Both the position numbers and the translations under genes were made by a program. The notes under the pieces are model-generated. The model was not told the origin of the DNA. It ran no database searches and was given only the letters and a program-made list of their open reading frames with translations. From Hygrophila difformis (lineage: Eukaryota; Streptophyta; Magnoliopsida; Lamiales; Acanthaceae), in NCBI GenBank assembly GCA_030278955.1, contig JAOANR010000002.1, positions 9,661,982 through 9,725,981 on the forward strand: 64,000 nucleotides of DNA, in the 5' to 3' direction. Shown here one piece after another: positions 11,579-22,720 of the stretch (the first letter of the stretch is position 1; every line of letters starts with the position of its first letter).

Positions 11579-13738
11579 TTAGGGATTCAGCTCCCTCACA
11601 TCTGTTTGCTCGAGCTGCAAAAGCAAAGTTGCTTCGGATCGGATTGCGGATATTTTCTTCAGCTCCTTGTCAAAATGATCTTGGAAAAATTCAGCAATAC
11701 GGGTTGTGAACTTCTTTATCTGCTTTCTTGAACAGGGTCCATCTGGAAATGGTATTATTGTTGCTACAGTTCCGGCTTCCACGCCATTCCCTCCCCCTTG
11801 ATGAGGTTGAGCGATCAACCGACAAGCATCGTACTCGTCCTGTTCGTCCCTTTCGTACAACACAAGATCTGCAACATTAAAAGACGGATTAATGTTCCCA
11901 TATTCTTCTGGTAATTCAAGTTTATACGCATTATCATTAATCCGTTCAAGAATTTTAAAGGGTCCATCTCCTCGCGGAGATAGTTTGTTGCGTCTCTTTG
12001 ATGGGAATCTTTCTTTCCGCAGATGAAGCCACACCCAATCTCCTGGCTTCAGCACCAGTTTTTTCCTTCCCCGGTCATTGTACCTCGCGTACATTTCCGC
12101 CGATTTTTGTAGGCTCTCTTTGACATTCTTGTGCATCTCTTTGATGGCTTGAGCCCTGTTTATGCCATTAACATTTAGGTGCTCATTGCTAGGCAATGGC
12201 AGAAGGTCAATCGGGGATAGGGGATTAAAACCATAAACACACTCAAAGGGAGACATATGAGTTGCACTATGGATGTGCCTATTGTAAGTAAATTCAATGT
12301 AGGGAAGGCACTCATCCCAGCTCTTCGAACTTGAAGAGCTAATAATACGAAGCAGATTACCTAACACCCGATTAACAACTTCAGTTTGGCCATCAGTCTG
12401 CGGGTGGAATGCAGTAGAAAACAACAGCTTCGTTCTAATTTCGCTCCAGAGGGATTTCCAGAAATAGCTGATGAATTTTACATCTCTATCTGAAACAATT
12501 GATTTTGGAATCCCGTGCAACCTCATGATCTCCTTGAAAAACAGCTTTGCGATATGGAGTGCATCGCTGGTCTTCGTGCAGGGCAAGAAATGTGCCATTT
12601 TTGAGAATCTATCTACCACGAAAAAGATTGAATCTTTTCCACGTGCAGTTCGAGGTAGACCTAACACGAAGTCCATGGAAATGCCTAACCACGGTCCTGC
12701 TGGAACAGGTAATGCTTGATAAAGCCCATGCGGCTTGACCGTGGATTTCGCCTTCAAACAGACGATGCACTTAGAAATGAATTCTTCGACTTGTTTTCTC
12801 AGCCCGGGCCAATAGAATTTTTCGGCTAATATTTCAGCTGTGGCATTCTTGCCGAAGTGTCCCATCAGTTGACCATTATGTGCTTCTTGAATCAGTAATT
12901 CCCTGATAGAACTTCGTGGAATACATAACTGATTCTCCCGGTAGAGAAAACCATCAAGCCTGGAAAACTCTTTAAATGAGTGTACCTCAGTCTGTCGGTA
13001 CACTTCCTCAAAATCAGGATCAGTAGCATACAAAGTTTTTATATGCTCAAATCTCAGCAAATGTGTCGTCGCCATGGCAGCCAATGTTGCTCTTCGTGAC
13101 AAAGCATCTGCGACCACGTTGTCCTTTCCCTTTTTGTATCTGATCACATAGGGAAATCCTTCGATGAACTGAATCCATCGCGCATGTCGCTTACTCAACT
13201 GTCCTTGTCCACGGATATGCTTTAGGGTTTCATGATCCGTATTGATAACGAATTCTCTACCCTGAAGATAATGCTGCCAAACTCTCAATGCCCTTACCAC
13301 AGCAAACAGTTCCTTATCATAAGTGGAATAATTTAATGACGCTCCTGAAAATTTCTCACTGTGGTACGCAGTCGGATGACCTTCTTGAATTAACACTGCT
13401 CCCATTCCCGTTCCGGATGCATCACATTCAATTTCAAACGGGAGATCGAAATTCGGCAAAGCTAACACCGGAGCATGTGTCAATTTTTCCTTTAAATCAG
13501 TAAACGCCTTCTGTTCCGTTGGCCCCCACTTAAAAGGCAGATCCTTTTTAAGTAGCGTCGTGAGGGGCGCGGCAATAACACTGAACTGCGGAACGAAACG
13601 TCTGAAAAATCCGCAGAGTCCAAGAAACTGTCGAACCTCGTGAACACTTTTCAAAGGTGGCCAATCAGCAATGGCCCTGACTTTCTGTTCGTCAACCTTT
13701 AAACCTCCGCGTCCAACTATGAACCCCAGAAAATTCAA
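11579..13738 (-). CDS. Gypsy pol, RNase H and integrase part (intact 719-codon frame)
   Basis: Starts inside the RT tail ([11 protein letters not shown]) after a frameshift. RNase [43 protein letters not shown] and VVADALSRR. Integrase: zinc region [11 protein letters not shown] with CIVCLKAK; then [21 protein letters not shown] and [13 protein letters not shown] (D, D, E all present). The tail has [15 protein letters not shown] and NPSFNVADL. The final 69 codons lie within the 3' LTR, and the purine tract encodes QGGGN. This is the only long uninterrupted part of the element; as assembled it has no start of its own and would need the upstream frames. Confidence 0.88.
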   Translation of the reverse strand: MNFLGFIVGRGGLKVDEQKVRAIADWPPLKSVHEVRQFLGLCGFFRRFVPQFSVIAAPLTTLLKKDLPFKWGPTEQKAFTDLKEKLTHAPVLALPNFDLPFEIECDASGTGMGAVLIQEGHPTAYHSEKFSGASLNYSTYDKELFAVVRALRVWQHYLQGREFVINTDHETLKHIRGQGQLSKRHARWIQFIEGFPYVIRYKKGKDNVVADALSRRATLAAMATTHLLRFEHIKTLYATDPDFEEVYRQTEVHSFKEFSRLDGFLYRENQLCIPRSSIRELLIQEAHNGQLMGHFGKNATAEILAEKFYWPGLRKQVEEFISKCIVCLKAKSTVKPHGLYQALPVPAGPWLGISMDFVLGLPRTARGKDSIFFVVDRFSKMAHFLPCTKTSDALHIAKLFFKEIMRLHGIPKSIVSDRDVKFISYFWKSLWSEIRTKLLFSTAFHPQTDGQTEVVNRVLGNLLRIISSSSSKSWDECLPYIEFTYNRHIHSATHMSPFECVYGFNPLSPIDLLPLPSNEHLNVNGINRAQAIKEMHKNVKESLQKSAEMYARYNDRGRKKLVLKPGDWVWLHLRKERFPSKRRNKLSPRGDGPFKILERINDNAYKLELPEEYGNINPSFNVADLVLYERDEQDEYDACRLIAQPHQGGGNGVEAGTVATIIPFPDGPCSRKQIKKFTTRIAEFFQDHFDKELKKISAIRSEATLLLQLEQTDVRELNP
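11787..11799 (-). other. polypurine tract of the Gypsy element
   Basis: AAGGGGGAGGGAA on the minus strand, immediately before the 3' LTR TGGCG. It lies inside the open pol frame. Confidence 0.9.
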
Positions 13739-14241
13739 CTCTGTCGCGTGGAATGTACACTCTCCATGTTAGCATACAATTTGGTTTCCCGCAACTTGTG
13801 GATAACCTGTTGGACATGGGAGACGTGATCAGGTTCATTATGACTATAAATTAAAATATCATCAAAATAAACTACAACAAATTTATTAATAAATGGGCGC
13901 AAAGTCTCATTCATGAGACGCATGAACGTTGACGGCGCGTTGGTGAGACCAAATGGCATAAATAGCCATTCGTAAAGTCCGAATTGGGTCTTAAAAGCCG
14001 TTTTCCATTCATCTCCGGGTTTCATTCGGATTTGATGGTAACCGCTTCGAAGATCAATCTTCGAGAAAATGTTCGCATGACCAAGCTCGTCAAGCATGTC
14101 ATCAAGGCGTGGGATGGGGTGCCAGTACTTCACAGTGATTGCATTAACGGCTCTGCAGTCGACGCACATGCGCCATGAACCGTCTTTCTTCGGGACAAGT
14201 AACACTGGTACCGCGCAAGGAGATAAACTTTCGCGCACCAT
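13735..14241 (-). pseudogene. Gypsy reverse transcriptase, frameshifted at both ends
   Basis: RVT_1 core: [61 protein letters not shown] and catalytic [11 protein letters not shown]. At the start the preceding frame ends at LLDKGW; one missing G separates it from VRESLSP. At the end ANME runs out of frame where KCTFHA is expected, again one base short. The catalytic centre is intact. Confidence 0.9.
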
Positions 14242-15140
14242 CCTTTATCAAGCAACTTTTGAACTTGAAACTGAATTTCCTTAGTCTCTTCAGGTGTCAT
14301 TCTATATGCTGGACGGTTTGGAATAAAAGCTCCCGGTACGAAATCAATCTGGTGTTCAATACCACGAAGAGGTGGTAATCCAGCCAGTACTTCTTCTGGA
14401 AATATATCTTTATTTCTTTCCAGCATCCTAGAAAATTCATCAGGAATTTCAGGTGCAGTATGACAAATTCTATAAACAAACTCAACAGGTTTATAATAAG
14501 CCAAGAAACAGTGACCTGTTGGATTATCACGCTGCATTGCTTGATCGAATTCCCTCTTTGTCAGCAGAAGGCAAGGATCCGATGTCTTGTCATGAATTTC
14601 CAATCTGGAAATTTTTGTTTTGCCCTTTTGCTTCGCCTTGTAGTCTTCCTCTGCTTTGCGCATGTTTTCTCTCAATCTCTCTTGATCGATCTTAACAGTT
14701 TTGATCGAGAGAGGCTTTACAGTATACATTTTATTACAAAATTTGAAAGATAAGGAATTATCTTTCCCGCGATACGTGACATCATTGTCGTATAACCACG
14801 GCCTTCCCAACAGAATGTGGCAGGCTGTCATAGGAACGACGTCACACCAGACTTCTTCGAAGTACGAGCCAATCTTGATTGGAACTTTCGCTCGCTGGCT
14901 CACTTTCAGTGCTCCACTGTTGTTCATCCAGTGCAATTGATACGGTTTTGGATGGTCCTCGGTAGGCAATTCTAACCTGCGAATAGTATATGTACTAACA
15001 ACGTTAGTGCAACTACCGTTATCTACAATTATAGAAGCCAAATTACCGTTCAAATCACAATGACAGTGAAATAAGTTTTCCCTTTGCTCATCAGGTGGTG
15101 GTTGTTCAACTTTCTCTATATTTAAAGCTCTCATTGCCAC
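14230..15140 (-). pseudogene. Gypsy protease and RT N-terminus
   Basis: Retropepsin-like domain with IIVDNGSCTNVVS (the active-site D, with N at the second position instead of the usual S, T or G) and CHILLGRPWLYDNDV. It is followed by the tether and RT lead-in GIEHQIDFVPGAFIPNRPAY and KLLDKGW, where the frame breaks. No stop lies within the domain. Confidence 0.85.
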
Positions 15141-15274
15141 GAAGGTAGTTAAAACTCGTTCTTCCGTCTCTTCGACTACTTCGTGTTCACCACTAACTTC
15201 TTCAATTCTGATCGGAGCAATTTCCTCTTGCTCTTCCTCGGCTGATCCCTATTCTTCGTCAGATTCGATGATTT

Positions 15275-16581
15275 TCAAGTGACCGCTTTCCAACACTGCA
15301 ACCCGCTTAGTGAAAGGACACTCATTGGAATAATGTCCTTTTCTTTGACACTTAAAACACGTGACATCCTTGATGTCTCTTTCGGTCGTGCTGGTTGTGT
15401 ATTCTGCACAGGTGGCTTGTAGACCTTAAATTCCTTTGCCAGTTCGAAACCTTTTGGTTGTGCTGGTTTGGGCTTGTCCTCAATTCTGGGCCACTCGTTC
15501 CCAGTCCAATTCTTTCCAGGCCAAGGTTTACTTGGTCCAGTGGAACTGCTTCCAAAAGTGATCCGTGGAATCCGACTCTTATGCTGTGACTCGATCTTGG
15601 TCGCAAGATGTACCAAATCTTCGGTATGATTGTAACCTCTCAAGTCAACTTCATCCCGGATATCCTTTCTCAGCCCTTCCATAAACCTGGCATTGGTAAT
15701 GTCTTCATCTTCCTGTACTCCACAACGAGTCATCAACTTTTCCATCTCTTGATAGTACTCGTTGACAGTTTTGTTGCCTTGAGTCAGGGCTACCATTTTG
15801 TGGTACAAGCTCTTTCTGTAATAAGATGGTACAAACCTATGTTGCATCAGTCTGACTAAACGTCCCATGTCTCGGTTGGCCTAAATCCTCGTTCCCTGAC
15901 TTCCTTCAAGGTTTTCTGCCACCAAGCTAGAGCATAGTCTTTGAACTGTGAAACCGCGATCTGTATCTTCTTACGTTCAGAATAATTGTAGCAGTCAAAA
16001 ATCAATTCCATGGAATCTTTCCATTCAATAAACTCTGCTGGATCAGGTGTTCCTTTGAACACTGGAAGATCATGTTTAATGCCCTTAATTTCCTGCTCCT
16101 CATTATCCTGATTGTTCGGAATCCTTCGGCCTCTTTGTGCTCTCGGTACTTGAGGTGCTGCTGCTGGTGGGGGTGGATAAGCATTGTGTGCAACATTTGC
16201 TCCGGGTCCCCGTTGCGCATTGTACTGTTCCTCAAGCATTTGTTCGGCTTCGGCCATATCATCATCAGGATTAATTTCACTTTGTTCAGTATCTGGGGTG
16301 TTGTGTGGAGCATTCGGATTGGGTAGTCCAATATCTCCTAATTGATGCCTCAATGCCACTTGATGTATTTGTTGCTCCACAGCATTTCCCTGAATCCGGA
16401 GTCTTTCATCAAGATCCTTTTGCAGGCCTTCGATCTGACTATCTACTCTGCTATTGATGTCTTCAATCTTCTTATCAATTCTTTCCATTTTCTGGTTCAA
16501 TGATTGAAGGAAATTGATAACTTCAGAGTTAGATGATCCAGATGCTCCTGTCATCGTATCAGTAAAATCTACACAACACAA
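15275..16581 (-). pseudogene. Gypsy gag with one zinc knuckle, two frameshifts
   Basis: N-terminal coiled coil (LNQKMERIDKKIEDINSRV), then a gag core with PDPAEFIEWKDSME and YALAWWQKTL. A single-base shift after PTETWD separates it from RLMQHRFVPSYY and GNKTVNEYYQEMEKL. A second shift near 15375 precedes the CX2CX4HX4C knuckle CFKCQRKGHYSNEC (about 15312-15355, read in another frame). The most likely original start is the ATG about nine codons in (MTGASGSS). Confidence 0.85.
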
Positions 16582-18157
16582 TTTAACTATATATATATAA
16601 AGATGTTAGTAGCATTTGCACAATAGTAAAATTTTTCTCGGGAAGCACTCTCAGTCTTCAATCACTTGGCCCAATGCTTCTGTAAGGATATCAACTGCAC
16701 TTGAAATTGAAGTTGAAAACAAGACTGTTGTTTGCACACTACTATGACTCAACAGAAATAGAAATAAAAATAAAGAGAAGATAATTACAGATGTTAATAC
16801 ACTGAAAATATGTGATCACAATGTAAGGATTCTATGTTACTGCGATTAATCACTATTGCACTTCAAATTCCAAATCCTCACAAAGGGTTAAAATTATCGA
16901 GTGGAGTTCAAAAATTCTGAAAAGAGTCCTCACTGCACTCGACTCCCAAATGATCACACTAGGCTCCCAATATATCTGTGTATCAACAACTCAATGCACC
17001 AATATAATGTGATTTAAATTTTCCCGGAGGAATTTCAACAGTTCGGTTTCACTTGTTGAGTGAGGAACTTTAAGAGCAGAGCATTGCCTGATTAAAGCTT
17101 CAACTCAGTGTTCGTACCAATGGTAGAGGAACCAAGTGCCAACTGTGTGTATCCAACTTAGGAAAAATTTTGATCACAAAATGAACAAGGGGTGCGGTTT
17201 GGGATACTTAGAAAAATTTTGGAACAAAAGTTGAGGGCTAGTTCGGTCTAGAAGGTAGTAATTCGGTCTAGGGAGAGGTAGACCGAATTGGGAGAGACAT
17301 GTAGACCGAATTGGTTCCCTTTACTAAAAAAAAAAAAATTTCCCCTTCTTGGACCAATTTGGTAGGAGGTTCGGTTTAGAAATGGCAATTCGGTTTATAG
17401 ACCGAATTGGTGTGTTAGACCGAATTAGGGGTCTTTCCACACTTGATCAAATACTCCTTGCTTGTGATGGTGCGGTTTAATGGTCTCCTTTCAATGTAAG
17501 AAGACCGAATTGGGTAAAATAATTTGCACCCAACTTGGTAGCCACAATTGTTGACTTTTCTTCACCCTTATCCTTAAGCAAATGACGGATTTGTCTTCTC
17601 AAGGGCTATGCATTGCTAGCATGTCATTTCTTGCCTCCTTTCAACCGCCCAAATGTTCAGCACGTAATGATCAATAACTTCTTTCAAGATCAAGGATCAA
17701 GCATGAAGATTTCAAGAACAATATGAAGAAACAAGTAGGTGACCAAGAACAAGATGAACACTCAACTTTGATTTTGGAATTTTTAATGCTAACTAGCAAT
17801 TAAGAACATAAACACATAATTAACTTACACCAATAAACACATATGACAGTCCATAACATGAAAATTTTAAGATCAAAAACCAAAAATTGGTGGAAAATTC
17901 GAAACTTTTGTCAAGAACAACACCAAAACTTGATTTGATCACAACTTACTCATATGAAGTCCAAATTAAGCATACCATATATGAAAATTCATCTACTCGA
18001 CGAGAGGATTTCAAATATATACCCAGATTTCAAAGACTCCAAAGGATGAACTCAGAAATGACCAAAACAGTAGGCTGCCATTTTAGTTTTAAAATTTTTC
18101 GATTTTGATATTTTTAGGGTTTTTGTGTTCTAAAAACTCAAGAAAGATCCTATCTTA
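16582..18157 (-). other. long leader of the Gypsy element
   Basis: About 1.6 kb between PBS and gag with no domain seen. It holds a second cluster of the word found in the LTR (17228-17505). Confidence 0.7.
17228..17505. repeat. leader array of TAGACCGAATTGG words
   Basis: About nine copies of the LTR word in both orientations, for example back to back CAATTCGGTTTATAGACCG, but in DNA otherwise unrelated to the LTR. Confidence 0.8.
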
Positions 18158-18170
18158 GGCTCTGATACCA
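18158..18170 (-). other. Gypsy primer binding site (tRNA-iMet type)
   Basis: TGGTATCAGAGCC on minus, an exact initiator tRNA-Met complement. It is 13 nt from the LTR end set by the duplication, further than usual. Confidence 0.85.
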
Positions 18171-18635
18171 AATTTAAAACTAATGCCATGGATCTATAGG
18201 ATACATTCTTGAAATACACAAGATGAATAAGCTAGTAGGTGGTATGTTTCCACCAAAAGAAAAATAAAAGAAAAGATAGGGAAGGAACCAACTCAAGATC
18301 CTAACAAGAGTAAGCAAACAAGCTCCTATGTCTTGCCCTCAATACTTCATTAGATTCAATCGTTGGTGATGATCCTCTTGGATAGCTTCAAGTCCAAGAT
18401 GATGAAGAATCAACTCAAGTTGACACTTTCATGGCAAGAACGCTCCTACGTCGTACCCTCCATGTTCCATGCTTCACAATTGTTGATTGATGAACAACAT
18501 AGAGTCCTTCAAGCTCTAAGTTTTTGAAAACCCTAAAATGTATCACTCATTTAGGGGGATGATCTTTTGGAGTGCTTGCAAAAGGTAAAGACTTATCATT
18601 CAACAAAAGATGCATTACAAGTGAAGGGGGAGGCA

Positions 18636-18643
18636 TATTTATA
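18636..18643 (-). promoter_or_regulatory. TATA box of the Gypsy 5' LTR
   Basis: TATAAATA on minus within GGCAAGTATAAATATGCC; the likely core promoter for the element. Confidence 0.55.
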
Positions 18644-18721
18644 CTTGCCAAAGCCCCTACGTACATGATCATGGAAAATAAAATACAAAGAAAATGTAAA
18701 ATAAACTAGGTAGTTCGAAAT

Positions 18722-19070
18722 GTGTCAATTCGGTCTACAAGCAAGAAGACCGAATTGGTAAAGGAAAGGTGGAAAAGAGAAATGAAGAAAGGAAGAGGCA
18801 ATTCGAAATGTGGCAATTCGGTTTAAAGGGGTGATAGACCGAATTGCCATGCCAAGACCGAATTGGAGAAAGGAAATGGAGGAGAAAAATGGAGAAGAAA
18901 AAGGGCAATGCAATTCGATCTATGGAGAAGAAAATAGACCGAATTGGCACATGATAGACCGAATTGGCACATGGAAAAATTGGAAAGAAAAATTGGGGAA
19001 ACACAAGGCAATTCGGTCTAATGGTGATAGACCGAACCTGCCTAGACCGAACCCCTAGACCGAACCTGCC
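18722..19070. repeat. array of TAGACCGAATTGG words in the 5' LTR
   Basis: Same array as 11152-11490, with one extra word copy from the 14-bp duplication. Confidence 0.85.
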
Positions 19071-19376
19071 TCTCTCTCCCAAAATTATTCAAAGTGTTCA
19101 GGATGTTTAATATCCTACACTATTACAAAAGATGGTATTCTTGATCCGATCACTCTTCCGGATTTAGGGATTCAGCTCCCTCACATCTGTTAGCTCGAGC
19201 TGCAAAAGTAAAGTTGCTTCGGATCGGATTGCGGATATTTTCTTCAGCTCCTTGTCAAAATGATCTTGGAAAAATTCAGCAACACGGGTTGTGAACTTCT
19301 TTATCTACTTTCTTGAACAGGGTCCATCTGGAAATGATATTATTGTTGCTACAGTTCCGGCTTCCACGCCAATTTA

Positions 19377-20710
19377 TTTATAAACTCTTTAAAAATAAAT
19401 AAATAATTTAGGAACGATATCATGGTTATCACTTATCTCACGTGCAATAAATAGCCGTTGTCTTCCCCCAACAACCCTGCAATCTATGTGTTGGTGTCAT
19501 TATTAAGTTTTAAGTAATCCATAATAATAATTAAATTAACTTTAAATTATGTGTAGGGTCACCAAAATAATTGAATACTCCAATTGTAGTACAATTTAGA
19601 CGACACCCTCGCATAAAAATTCGGTGTCTCGTCCCATGGCCATGCTGCCCATCACGTGCTCACTTATTATGCCAATGTTCATTTATTTATTTATTATTTA
19701 TTTATTTTTTAAATTTCTTTGTGATACCCTTCTTATTAGTAATATACTATTAGCATATGTAACTTAAAATAAAACAAAAGGCAACCCCTACTTTATTTAT
19801 ACTTGTCGACAATCATCAATGTATATGTATTTGCATGTGGGTAGGGGTCTATGTTTGAATTGATTTTATATTTGAGTGCATTAATGTAAATTCACCTTGT
19901 GTGATATTAGTAGACATAGCTTGTGGATTAGGGCGATATTTGAAATTTTCTTTTGGTAAACAGTGATATGCATGTGTCGCAGAAATGTGTGAGAGTCCAA
20001 ACTACACAAATTACAAAGAGGGATAGAGGATCGAACTCCCAACGTATAGTTGAGAGACGTGAGAATTGATCACTAGTGTAAATTCCCAACTCCACATTTG
20101 AATTGATTAATTTAAAAGTAAATTTGAATTTAATTTAAAATAATATGTATTCTTCTACTTGTTTAATTAATAGTAATTTAACAAGAATTATGTCCAAAAA
20201 TTTAGAATCTTCTTGTAACTTATTGATTAATTTTGCAATGGATCTATGTCGGTGTTGTTGGTATTTGTTTGTTTAATTAATATAGGAGTAATAATTTTCA
20301 GAAATTCAACAATGATGCGGCATTGTTGCGAAAGTTTCCTAATTGCCAGCTGGGAAGCTGTCCTGAATCAATCATACCGAGATTTCCCCCAAAATGCAAC
20401 AATTAATATGTGCCAAATACTGTAATTAATTATCTCATTCGATTCACATTAGTAATTGCAATTACTTTATGAAATTATGAGAATTGGCAAGCTAATATTA
20501 GCCAATGGATATTTAATTTAGCACATATAGTATATACTAGAAGTGTTTCATTAACAAGGAAAACTATGCACACATCCAAACACGGCACTAATTACGAATT
20601 ACTACAAACCATAGGTCTTAAGAAACGCGACTTTGCGCGCCTATATGTAAAAGCGCTGAAAGTATTTATATATAAAGCTTAAAACACGCTTTTAGGTAAT
20701 ACTAAAAATT
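19377..20710. other. AT-rich spacer with one SINE copy
   Basis: Mostly low-complexity AT. Apart from the SINE at 19975-20092 no feature is recognised. The last part is the presumed 3'UTR of the PMEI gene. Confidence 0.55.
19975..20092 (-). repeat. degenerate tRNA-derived SINE (27.2-kb family)
   Basis: Shares the order 'CAAATTACAAAGAG, GGATAGAGGATCGAACTCCC, AACGTATAGTTGAGAG' with 27185-27345. Minus strand carries a decayed pol III B box, GAGTTCGATCC. Confidence 0.5.
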
Positions 20711-20722
20711 ACTAACACACAG

Positions 20723-21298
20723 CTAACTGCGAGTTTCGGCGGCGAGCAAATTTATGAGATAAAGGGCGTTGCTGGTCACTCTGGCCACGTTCGTTATTCT
20801 CCGGCGGACGTCCGTCCTTACGGCGGCGCCGATCTCCCGGAATCCGTCGAGGCACGTGTCCTCGTTCGTCAGGGCGGCGCTGACCCACGTCTCGGCATTG
20901 CTCATCTGCCACCGGAAGTCGGCGGCGCCGCGGCGGCCGAGGTTCTTCAGGACGCCTAGGGTTCTGCTGAGCTCGTCGACGGAGTCGCCCATCTGGTCGA
21001 CGCAGTCGGAGAGGGCGCTGCGCTCGCGCCGGCCGGGGACCTTCAGCTGGGAGAGGAAGTCTGAGGCATGGCGGGCGTGCGACAGGCTGACGCCGACCGC
21101 CGCCTGCGCCAGCTCTCGCGGCGTGCTGGCAGCGCCGCCGTAGGAGGCGAGGGTGCGGAGGCAGACGGAGGGGTAGCTGGCGTGGACGCAGGAGCGGCGG
21201 ACGAGGTCGTGTTTGGGGGCGGAGGCGGCAGCGGCCGGCGGAGGGAGGAGAGGCGCGAGAAGGAGAATGAGGAGGAAGGAGTGGAGGGCGGTTGTCAT
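20723..21298 (-). CDS. pectin methylesterase inhibitor family protein (PMEI)
   Basis: Secreted inhibitor of cell-wall pectin methylesterase (or of invertase, the sister family). The 191-residue single-exon frame starts with a signal peptide (hydrophobic residues 7-26, cleavage near ASA). The four conserved cysteines are at 37, 46, 99 and 149, spaced as for the two disulfides of the four-helix PMEI fold. Typical motifs are RSCVHASYPSVCLRTL, ALSDCVDQMGDSVDELSRTL and WVSAALTNEDTCLDGF. Length is normal for a stand-alone PMEI. It is strikingly GC-rich against AT-rich flanks. PMEI versus invertase inhibitor cannot be settled by eye. The gene looks intact. Confidence 0.93.
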   Translation of the reverse strand: MTTALHSFLLILLLAPLLPPPAAAASAPKHDLVRRSCVHASYPSVCLRTLASYGGAASTPRELAQAAVGVSLSHARHASDFLSQLKVPGRRERSALSDCVDQMGDSVDELSRTLGVLKNLGRRGAADFRWQMSNAETWVSAALTNEDTCLDGFREIGAAVRTDVRRRITNVARVTSNALYLINLLAAETRS

Positions 21299-21392
21299 TT
21301 TTGCCGGTATTATGTCTCCGGCGACGTGCAGCGGCGGCCGGGGGAGTGTGTGTGGGCTAAGGCCACAAGGTTATAGCTAGAAAATGGATGAA

Positions 21393-21411
21393 TGAGTGTG
21401 TGTGTGTGTGT
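21393..21411. repeat. (GT)n run in the PMEI 5'UTR region
   Basis: Short GT microsatellite about 100 bp upstream of the PMEI start codon. Confidence 0.8.
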
Positions 21412-21430
21412 CTCGAAATAAGAGTGAAAA

Positions 21431-21442
21431 TGGGGTATTTAT
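21431..21442 (-). promoter_or_regulatory. possible TATA-like box of the PMEI gene
   Basis: GCAAATAAATAC on minus, about 135 bp upstream of the ATG. The spacing suits a core promoter, but no other support is visible. Confidence 0.3.
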
Positions 21443-21599
21443 TTGCACTTTGGATTATTTTAGTATCGATATTTAAGAATTTGGTTCATGGCATTTTTTA
21501 TATTTTTAATTATTGTGTCTCAGCCATCTAAAAAAATATCTTAAGAATTTATCCAATAAATCTATTTGTATCTTAATAATTTATTAAGAAAAATATTTA

Positions 21600-21781
21600 C
21601 TCCATCGATCCGTTGTCACATGCATTTCTTTTGGGCACGGTATTTTAGGTAGAATGAGTTATTGTGTTAAAGTGAAGTAAATAGTTGATGTGACATTTGT
21701 TTGAAGGATTAAAAATTTTCTAAATAGGAAAATATGACATTGAAGTGGGACAAATCAAAATAGAAAATGGGACGGAGGGAG
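21600..21781. mobile_element. Stowaway-like MITE, 182 bp
   Basis: Right end GGGACGGAGGGAG is the inverted complement of the diverged left end CTCCATCGATCCG. TA duplications flank it at 21598-21599 and 21782-21783. Shares TTTCTTTTGGGCACGG with the 23.4-kb MITE. Confidence 0.85.
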
Positions 21782-21891
21782 TAACTAAGAAATTGCTTAA
21801 TTTAATTCACCCAAAAATATTATTCATCCTAAAATAAAATGATACAGAATCTAATAGATACTCTATTGTCATGACAACAATATGGTTTAAA

Positions 21892-22033
21892 TTTTTTAGG
21901 TGAATATCAGGGTATCCCCAGGCCTCATTGGACCCAAGACTAATCCCTAAAGGATCTGCAATGGCAATTAAAGTCGCCTCTCCCAAAGCAGTTTTTTGCA
22001 TACACAAGGCTCGAACCCGAGACCTGTTGGTAC
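21892..22033 (-). mobile_element. 5'-truncated tRNA-derived SINE
   Basis: Flanked by a perfect 14-bp duplication, CAATATGGTTTAAA (21878-21891 and 22034-22047). Contains the B box GGGTTCGAGCC and the family body (TTTGGGAGAGGC, CCAATGAGGCCTGGG), but lacks the A-box half present at 26918-27106. Confidence 0.88.
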
Positions 22034-22079
22034 CAATATGGTTTAAAGCATTAGGCAAAGATGACTGCAGAAGCAACAA

Positions 22080-22720
22080 AAGCATTAAAATTTAGACACC
22101 AGCAGTTACAGAACACCACAAAAGAAAAGAGAACCCTAAATCACAGAACCCCAAATCACTGAACCCCAGAACAGCGGAGCCGAGGCGGCGCAGGCAGGCG
22201 AGCAGCAACGAATAGCAAAACACATTGTGAAATTAAAACCCAATACTGGAGCGTGGCGAGGTTTCTCTTCGGAAGATCCCTAATTTCTAGGGCGACGAGT
22301 GGGTAGCGACGGCGGTTCGAGCAATTGGCTTATGCACCCCCAGGAAACCACGACAGCGGCGGTACAATAGTCGTCGAAAATTAGGGCAGGTCGTGGCGGT
22401 GGCGCTAAAAGTTCCTGCAGGACGGGTGGCGAGCAAGTGCTAGGGATCGTGTGGGAACGGCGGCGGCGGGGCCGCTTGCACGACGGGCCCGATGTGGTTG
22501 GGCGAGGAAGCCATGGGGAACGGAGACGAAGTTGGGAAGTGGTCCTGGAAATTTGAGGGCAAAGAAGATTGGAGATGAAGGAAGCCACATTTGAGAGCTC
22601 GATGGAAAAGCCGACCTATAGAGAGGAAGATTGGATCGAACGGATACAATCTGAAATTGGAATTTTGATCTGACGGTGGAGAATGGAATTGGAGAGTTAA
22701 GGCTCTCCCGTTTATATAGT
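22080..22720 (-). other. GC-rich gene-like segment, not recognised
   Basis: A GC-rich island in AT-rich surroundings with several overlapping minus-strand frames of 69-114 codons, none with a recognised domain. A possible TATA (CTATATAAAC) near 22711-22720 and a purine-rich leader suggest the 5' end of a minus-strand gene or a captured gene fragment. No confident start or splice structure could be built. Confidence 0.3.

Larger units (their letters stand above)
10613..11786 (-). repeat. 3' LTR of the Gypsy element
   Basis: Minus-strand start TGGCGTGGAAGCC, directly after the purine tract; ends CCATGGCA. It contains the last 69 codons of the pol frame and an array of TAGACCGAATTGG words. Confidence 0.93.
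10613..19371 (-). mobile_element. complete but frameshifted Ty3/Gypsy LTR retrotransposon
   Basis: LTRs of 1174 and 1188 bp flank gag, protease, RT, RNase H and integrase in Gypsy order. Target-site duplication ATTTA lies at 10608-10612 and 19372-19376. By eye the LTRs differ at about ten substitutions plus a 14-bp indel, roughly 1 percent, so insertion was recent. At least four single-base frameshifts break gag and pol. No chromodomain was recognised. The clade was not assigned. Confidence 0.95.
18184..19371 (-). repeat. 5' LTR of the Gypsy element
   Basis: TG...CA LTR nearly identical to 10613-11786, with 14 extra bases where the word CTAGACCGAAC is repeated. A C to T change gives TAG where the 3' LTR copy encodes Gln; this copy is not translated. 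Confidence 0.93.
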
